From NCBI GenBank assembly GCA_016302215.1, contig JAEDNZ010000053.1, forward strand, positions 1-11,368: DNA of 11,368 nt. Direction: 5' to 3'. Source of the DNA: Muribaculaceae bacterium (GTDB lineage: Bacteria > Bacteroidota > Bacteroidia > Bacteroidales > Muribaculaceae). Under the pieces are notes generated by a model. It saw only the letters and a program-made list of their open reading frames with translations. It searched no databases and was not told the origin of the DNA. Below, in pieces: positions 6,875 through 11,368 of the stretch. Numbering within the stretch: position 1 is the first letter of the stretch; each line of letters opens with the position of its first letter. Made by a program: the position numbers and the translations under genes.

Positions 6875-8392
6875 TTGCTCCACTTCTTGCGTAAAACAGT
6901 ACTGCTGATACTCGCCTCCGCTATCATTGCCGCGGCGGCCCCTGATGCCTACGCCAAAAAGAAACAATCGCGCAAAGCCGCCACCACAACCACTGCCGCG
7001 GCGCCGCGCAGCGCCAAACAGGTGCAGCAGGAAAAGAAAAAGACTGCCAAAGAGATAGAGCAAGCACGGCAGCAACTCGCCGAGAACACCAAAAATACCC
7101 GGCGACAGCTCAACAAGCTGTCATCACTTGATGCCGAGATAAGCACACAGTCCGGCAACATCTCGCGCCTGTCAGCGAGCCTGGACTCGCTCAACAGCTC
7201 CATCAGCCGCCTCAACGACACCATCAACGACATCAGCGACAAGGTGACCACCCTGCGCAAGGGCTATGCCGAAGCGCTGCGCATGATGCGTGCGCGCCGC
7301 CAATCCACCAGCAATTTCGCATTCATTTTCTCCTCGCGCTCGTTCACCGAGGCTTATCGGCGCATACGCTACCTGCGCGAACTCAACAGCTGGAACGCCG
7401 ACAAGCGCCGCCACCTGCGCGCCACACTCGCCACACTCGACGCCAAGCGCAGCCGCCTCTCCGAGCTTCAGGCGCAGCACTCTGACGCCCTCTCCAAGAT
7501 GACCATAGCGCAGACGGCGCTCCGCGCAAAGCAGTCTGAGACGGCAGCCCTCGTCGATAACCTCAAGCGCGAAAAGACCGCTATCAACAAGGTGCTCACC
7601 GAGAAAAAGAAGCAAGCCGAGCGCCTCGACCGTGAGCTCGATCGCATCATAGCCGAGGAGGCACGCCGAGCCGAGGAGGCGCGCCGCAAAGCCGAAGCCG
7701 AGGCCGAGGCGCGTCGCAAAGCCGAGGAGGCCAAGCGATTGGCCCAGGAGCAGGAGCGCCTCAAAAAAGAACAAGAGCAAAAAGCCATTGCACAAAACGC
7801 CGACAAGAGCAAGGACAAGGCTTCAGCCAAAAACGACAAGGCTAAGGACAAAGCCAAAGCCGCTGCCTCGACAGCGCCCGCCGAGCAACCCAAGGCGCAG
7901 ACCAAGCCGGCATCAGAGGCTAAAAACACCAAAACACCCACCTATGCCCACCACGCCGAGGCGTCACGCGCTCTCACCGGCAGCTTCGAGCAAAACAAGG
8001 GGCGCCTGTTATTCCCCGTGGCCGGCAAATACTCTATTGTGTCAAACTTCGGCACCAACAACCACCCCGAGCTGTCGGCCGTGAAAATCAATAACTCCGG
8101 TATCGACATCCAAGTGCCCAAGGGAAGCCGCGCCAGAGCCGTGTATGACGGATATGTGTCGTCTGTCTTCGTGCTCGAAGGCTATCACAACATAGTGATA
8201 GTGCGCCACGGCGAATACCTCACCGTGTATGCCGGCATTGACGCCCTAAGCGTCAAAAAAGGCGACAAAGTAAAGGCTAACCAGCCCCTGGGCTCCATCT
8301 TCAGCGACCCCGACGACGACGGGCGCACGGTGCTCCACTTTGAGATACGGCGCGAGAAACAAAAACTCAACCCCCTGGAATGGATACGATAG
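6875..8392 (+). CDS. EnvC-like murein hydrolase activator, degenerate LytM (M23) domain
   Basis: The product is up to 505 residues. It has a signal peptide ending near APDAYA (residue 27), then a long coiled coil: 45-135, a loop with NFAFIFSSRSFTEAYRRIRYL at about 147-167, and a Lys/Glu/Ala-rich stretch at 230-330. A linker leads to a C-terminal LytM domain (about 376-505). This is the layout of E. coli EnvC, which activates periplasmic amidases for septal peptidoglycan splitting. Consensus zinc/catalytic residues are largely lost: N407 replaces the first His of HxGxD (D411 kept), G454 replaces the His of YAH, and V486 replaces the first His of HxH (H488 kept). An activator and not an enzyme is therefore likely. 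There is no ATG near the start; translation must use TTG at 6875 or, giving MRKTVLLIL, TTG at 6887. It starts 7 bases after the DUF4292 stop. Confidence 0.9.
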   Translation: MLHFLRKTVLLILASAIIAAAAPDAYAKKKQSRKAATTTTAAAPRSAKQVQQEKKKTAKEIEQARQQLAENTKNTRRQLNKLSSLDAEISTQSGNISRLSASLDSLNSSISRLNDTINDISDKVTTLRKGYAEALRMMRARRQSTSNFAFIFSSRSFTEAYRRIRYLRELNSWNADKRRHLRATLATLDAKRSRLSELQAQHSDALSKMTIAQTALRAKQSETAALVDNLKREKTAINKVLTEKKKQAERLDRELDRIIAEEARRAEEARRKAEAEAEARRKAEEAKRLAQEQERLKKEQEQKAIAQNADKSKDKASAKNDKAKDKAKAAASTAPAEQPKAQTKPASEAKNTKTPTYAHHAEASRALTGSFEQNKGRLLFPVAGKYSIVSNFGTNNHPELSAVKINNSGIDIQVPKGSRARAVYDGYVSSVFVLEGYHNIVIVRHGEYLTVYAGIDALSVKKGDKVKANQPLGSIFSDPDDDGRTVLHFEIRREKQKLNPLEWIR

Positions 8393-8424
8393 GCCACACC
8401 ACGCCACGACGCCGAGCCTCAGCG

Positions 8425-9837
8425 ATGTCTAAGCGCGTGCTCAAAGCCGTGAGCATCTTCGGCGGCCTGCAGGTATTCACCATCATCTGCTCGATAGTGC
8501 GCACAAAGGTGGTGGCGGTGCTCATCGGCCCGGCCGGTGTGGGATTGCTCGCCCTATACAACAGCACCATGGAGATGCTCCAGACCAACAGCCAGCTCAA
8601 CCTGCGCCAAAGCGCCGTGCGCGACATCGCCGCTGCATCGCCATCACAGCGGCCGGCGCTGATAGCCGCCACACGCCGTTGGGCGCTATGGCTCGGACTC
8701 ATAGGCATGGCTCTCGTGGCTATATGCTCGCCGCTGCTGAGCAGCCTCACCTTTGGCGACGGCGACCACACCATAGCATTTGTGGCCTTGGCTGTGACGA
8801 TGCTGCTCGCCGCCGTCACCTCCGGGCGCCTCGCCGAGCTGCAGGCCCTCGATAAGCTCAGCGCCCTGGCTAAGGCCTCGCTGTGGGGCGCCGTAGCCGC
8901 CACTGTCATAGCCTTGCCGCTATTCTATTACCTGCGCCTTGATGCCATAATACCCGTGATTATCGCCTTCACGGCGTGCTCCTTTGCCGCAGCCATGGTG
9001 ATGCGATATCGTGGCGCCGTGCCCGCGCTGACGCGGCAGCGTGCCATCAGCTTAGGCGCTCCCATGCTCAAGCTCGGCGCATACCTCACGGTGTCGTCAG
9101 GGGCGGCGCTGATAGGCTCGTATGCCTTTGTGGTGTTTCTCAACCGCCACGCCTCCACTGACACCCTCGGCATCTACCAGGCCGGATACACCCTGGTCAA
9201 CACCTACGTGGGCGTTATATTCACATCGATAGCGATGGAGTATTACCCGCGGCTGTCAGCAACGATAGCGTCGGCGCGGAGGGCCGCCGTGCTCGTGCGC
9301 CACGAGATAGTGACCCTGCTATGGCTGCTGATGCCCGTGATAGCGCTGTTTGTGGCCTTTGATGATGTGGCGGTGAGGCTCCTCTATGCCGAGAGCTTCA
9401 TGCCGTTGCTGCCATACGTCACCATCGCCATCGGCGGCGTGCTCTTCAGGGCCGTGTCGTGGTGCTTGGCATTCGTCATTCTCGCCCGAGGCGATGGCCG
9501 CATATATGTGTGCACCGAGGTGGCGTCGGCCGTCATCACCCTGACGCTCAACATAGGAGGATATATGCTGTGGGGATTTGCCGGATTAGGCGTGGCTTAC
9601 GTAGTGGATTTTGCGCTCTACACACTCATCACCTACGCCGTGTATCGCCGCCGCTACGGCATGCGTCTGTCGCGCTCTATCGCCGCGCTGCTCTTGCTCG
9701 GCATCGGCGTGGCCGCCCTGAGCATTGTAGCCAAGCAGCTGTGCGGGGCGTGGCTCACACTGCTGCTCACGCTGCCGTGGCTCGTGCCTCTGGCGTGGCG
9801 TCACATCATGCGCCGCCGCCGGGTCTCTCGCGCCTAA
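8425..9837 (+). CDS. Wzx/RfbX-like polysaccharide (O-antigen) flippase, MOP superfamily
   Basis: This integral inner-membrane protein of 470 residues has about 12-14 predicted hydrophobic segments. The N-terminal stretch SIFGGLQVFTIICSIVRTKVVAVLIGPAGVG is typical of the O-antigen translocase/Wzx family, whose members move undecaprenyl-linked oligosaccharides across the inner membrane. Charged loops between helices (RDIAAASPSQR; YPRLSATIASARR) fit the MOP fold. The C-terminus is Arg-rich. I chose the ATG at 8425, which puts SIFGG near the N-terminus as in relatives; an ATG at 8380 would add 15 residues and overlap the EnvC-like gene by 13 bases. No glycosyltransferases are nearby, so its glycan cannot be inferred and it is not part of a visible polysaccharide locus. 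Its last 32 bases also encode the C-terminus of the opposite MATE gene. Confidence 0.85.
   Translation: MSKRVLKAVSIFGGLQVFTIICSIVRTKVVAVLIGPAGVGLLALYNSTMEMLQTNSQLNLRQSAVRDIAAASPSQRPALIAATRRWALWLGLIGMALVAICSPLLSSLTFGDGDHTIAFVALAVTMLLAAVTSGRLAELQALDKLSALAKASLWGAVAATVIALPLFYYLRLDAIIPVIIAFTACSFAAAMVMRYRGAVPALTRQRAISLGAPMLKLGAYLTVSSGAALIGSYAFVVFLNRHASTDTLGIYQAGYTLVNTYVGVIFTSIAMEYYPRLSATIASARRAAVLVRHEIVTLLWLLMPVIALFVAFDDVAVRLLYAESFMPLLPYVTIAIGGVLFRAVSWCLAFVILARGDGRIYVCTEVASAVITLTLNIGGYMLWGFAGLGVAYVVDFALYTLITYAVYRRRYGMRLSRSIAALLLLGIGVAALSIVAKQLCGAWLTLLLTLPWLVPLAWRHIMRRRRVSRA
9806..9837. other. Convergent 3' coding overlap of flippase and MATE genes
   Basis: The plus-strand flippase stop (TAA, 9835-9837) lies beyond the minus-strand MATE stop (TCA on the plus strand, 9806-9808), so 32 bases code on both strands. 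There is no intergenic space for a conventional terminator. The only nearby inverted repeat, GCGC-CTAA-GCGC at about 9830-9841, has a four-base stem and no T-tract. Transcripts from both sides should therefore overlap at the 3' ends unless termination occurs inside coding sequence. Confidence 0.9.
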
Positions 9838-11170
9838 GCGCCCTCAGCTGATGCCACACCATGAATGCCGTGGTGATAGTGGCGAGGATATCCGATGCCG
9901 GGAACGACAGCCACACCCCATCTACGCCCATCACGCCTACCAGCCACCACATCAGCGGCAGCAGAAACAGCACCTGACGCGTGATGCTCATAAAGATAGA
10001 CTTGCCTGACTTGCCCAGACTCTGAAACAAAGCAGTTGCCACGATGGGTATCCCCACGATGGCAAACCCCAGCATAGCGTGGCGCAGGCAGTTGGCCGTC
10101 ACTTCTATCAGGTAATCATCGGTGGTAAAGACGCGCGCCACCCATTGCGGCGCCAGCAAGCCCACGGCGCTGCCCGCCGTGCATATCGCCGTGGAGACCC
10201 ACATCGCCAGCCAAAAGGCGCGCCGCAGGCGCGTCAGATTGCCTGCTCCATAGTTATATCCCACGATAGGCTGCATGCCCTGGCAGATGCCCAGCACCAC
10301 CATCGTCAGCATCGATGTAAATGTCACAAAGATGCCCGCAGCGCCTATCGCCGTGTCGCCGCCATAGCGCAGCAGTGTGTTGTTGATAAAGATATTGATT
10401 AGGCACGAGCAGGCATTGACCAGCGCCGGAGCCGCGCCGATTGACACTATCTGCACTATTATCGAGCGCCGCAGGCGATAGATGCCGCGGCTGAAGCCCA
10501 CGGTCACACCTTTGCGACAGAAATGACGCAACACAAACGCCGCCGACACCACCATGGCTATATCCGTGGCTATCGCGGCGCCCGTCATACCCATATCCAG
10601 ATAAAAGATGAATATGGGGTCAAGCACCACATTGCCTATTGCGCCGATGAGCATAGTGCCCATAGCCACACGCGGATAGCCCGATGCGCGTATGATATTG
10701 TTAAGGCTGAACGTCAGGTTGGTAAGCAGCAAGCCCGGCAGCAGCCACAGCAGATAGCTGCGTGCATACGGCAGCGTGACATCGCTCGCCCCAAACACGC
10801 GCAAAATGGGGTCCAAGAACACGGCAAACACCACAATATATGCCACCGCATTGACCACGGTCAGCACCAGCGAGTTGCCCAAGATGCACCGTGCCCGCTC
10901 ATACTCGCGCCGACCAAGCAATATCGACACCCATGCCGAGGCGCCCACGCCGATGAGCGTGCCCACTGCCGTGGTCAAGTTCATCACCGGGAAGGTGATA
11001 GCCAAGCCGGCTATCGCCTCCGGACCTACGCCCTGACCGATAAACATACGGTCAACCACATTGTACAGCGCCATCACCAGCATACCCACCACCGCCGGTA
11101 GCGAATAATGCCACAGCAGCCGCCCCACCGGCCGGCTCTCCAATTCCGATAAATTTCCCTGTAATGCCAT
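9806..11170 (-). CDS. MATE-family multidrug/Na+ (or H+) antiporter, MepA-like
   Basis: The 454-residue inner-membrane protein has the usual MATE length and about 12 hydrophobic helices in two halves. Family features visible are the N-terminal SLPAVVGMLVMALYNVVDRMFIGQGVG, the loop GASAWVSILLGRREYERA, NNIIRASGYPRVAM followed by NVVLDPIFIFYLDMGMTGAA (end of the first half), and in the second half GICQGMQPIVGYNYGA, characteristic of MepA-like members. These transporters expel cationic or hydrophobic compounds using ion gradients; the substrate cannot be read from sequence. The ATG at 11170 is the natural start, with a leader of about 35 bases below a strong consensus promoter. The gene is transcribed alone, opposite to its neighbours. 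It shares the MOP superfamily with the flippase it meets tail to tail, but belongs to a different branch. Confidence 0.92.
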   Translation of the reverse strand: MALQGNLSELESRPVGRLLWHYSLPAVVGMLVMALYNVVDRMFIGQGVGPEAIAGLAITFPVMNLTTAVGTLIGVGASAWVSILLGRREYERARCILGNSLVLTVVNAVAYIVVFAVFLDPILRVFGASDVTLPYARSYLLWLLPGLLLTNLTFSLNNIIRASGYPRVAMGTMLIGAIGNVVLDPIFIFYLDMGMTGAAIATDIAMVVSAAFVLRHFCRKGVTVGFSRGIYRLRRSIIVQIVSIGAAPALVNACSCLINIFINNTLLRYGGDTAIGAAGIFVTFTSMLTMVVLGICQGMQPIVGYNYGAGNLTRLRRAFWLAMWVSTAICTAGSAVGLLAPQWVARVFTTDDYLIEVTANCLRHAMLGFAIVGIPIVATALFQSLGKSGKSIFMSITRQVLFLLPLMWWLVGVMGVDGVWLSFPASDILATITTAFMVWHQLRALRRERPGGGA

Positions 11171-11210
11171 AAGCGTGACAGCGGCGCCATTAGCGCGCCT
11201 TTTTGCGCTG

Positions 11211-11241
11211 CAAAGTTACGCATTTATCCCCAACCCGCAAA
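11211..11241 (-). promoter_or_regulatory. Consensus Bacteroidota promoter of the MATE gene
   Basis: On the minus strand, TTTG (11241-11238) is followed after exactly 19 bases by TAACTTTG (11218-11211), matching both elements of the Bacteroidota primary sigma promoter TTTG-N19-TAnnTTTG without mismatch. Initiation is expected near 11203-11206, about 35 bases before the ATG at 11170. No Shine-Dalgarno-like sequence precedes the ATG, as is normal in this phylum. Confidence 0.8.
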
Positions 11242-11368
11242 ATCCGCACCGACCCCGACCACAATCAGCATCAAATGAAATAACATAGACAGCGCTCCAA
11301 TAACCCCTAATAATTTTTAGCCTGAACTATATTATAAAAATCAACAATTTTATTCAAAAATATCAAGA
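11242..11368. other. Non-coding AT-rich flank, no gene seen
   Basis: No convincing ORF lies here on either strand. The stretch turns from mixed composition to strongly AT-rich after about 11300. A single TAnnTTTG match on the minus strand (TATTTTTG, 11362-11355) would fire toward MATE with a leader of about 180 bases, but its -33 region lies outside the window, so it is not called as a promoter. Confidence 0.5.

Noticed and set aside
7640..7800. GAG/GCC-rich repetitive stretch in the EnvC-like gene as a tandem repeat
   Set aside because: The Glu/Ala/Arg/Lys runs are imperfect and follow the heptad composition of a coiled coil, with no exact repeat unit.
10523..11101. A 192-codon plus-strand frame opposite the MATE gene
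   Set aside because: It is a His/Gln/Arg-rich shadow of a clear MATE coding region on the other strand and has no promoter.

Overview
The window looks like chromosomal core genome of a member of the Bacteroidota, order Bacteroidales; a GC-rich gut lineage such as Muribaculaceae is a guess. Three things support this: promoters of the TTTG / TAnnTTTG type in AT-rich intergenic DNA, no Shine-Dalgarno-like leaders, and a gene order (dUTPase, TPR protein, DUF4292 lipoprotein, EnvC-like LytM protein) that I recognise from Bacteroidales genomes. I see no tRNA, rRNA, CRISPR array, insertion sequence, integrase or phage gene.

Layout. Positions 1-245 are an intergenic and leader region. It holds a probable minus-strand promoter for a gene off the left edge and two candidate plus-strand promoters. 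Eight plus-strand genes then run to 9837 with gaps of at most 49 bases or small overlaps, so they could form one long transcription unit: methionyl-tRNA synthetase (metG), type I L-asparaginase (ansA), a 110-residue secreted protein resembling a lone type IX secretion C-terminal module, dUTPase (dut), a 640-residue periplasmic TPR protein, a DUF4292 lipoprotein, an EnvC-like protein with a degenerate LytM domain, and a Wzx-like polysaccharide flippase. On the minus strand a MepA-like MATE exporter (9806-11170) converges on the flippase and overlaps it by 32 bases at the 3' ends. It has a near-perfect Bacteroidota promoter of its own. Positions 11219-11368 are non-coding.

How the genes fit together. 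metG, ansA and dut are housekeeping functions: tRNA charging, Asn to Asp conversion, and dUTP removal. From the TPR gene onward the products belong to the cell envelope: a periplasmic TPR scaffold, a possible LolB-like lipoprotein factor, a probable activator of peptidoglycan amidases, and a flippase for lipid-linked glycans.

Most interesting points: an exact in-frame 33-base tandem duplication that adds a Cys/Asp-rich segment to the TPR protein; the lone CTD-like secreted protein; the loss of three of the four usual zinc/catalytic positions in the LytM domain; the absence of any usable ATG for that gene; and the convergent coding overlap of two MOP-superfamily exporters. I did not find a clearly new biological system. 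Most of the window is ordinary core genome.
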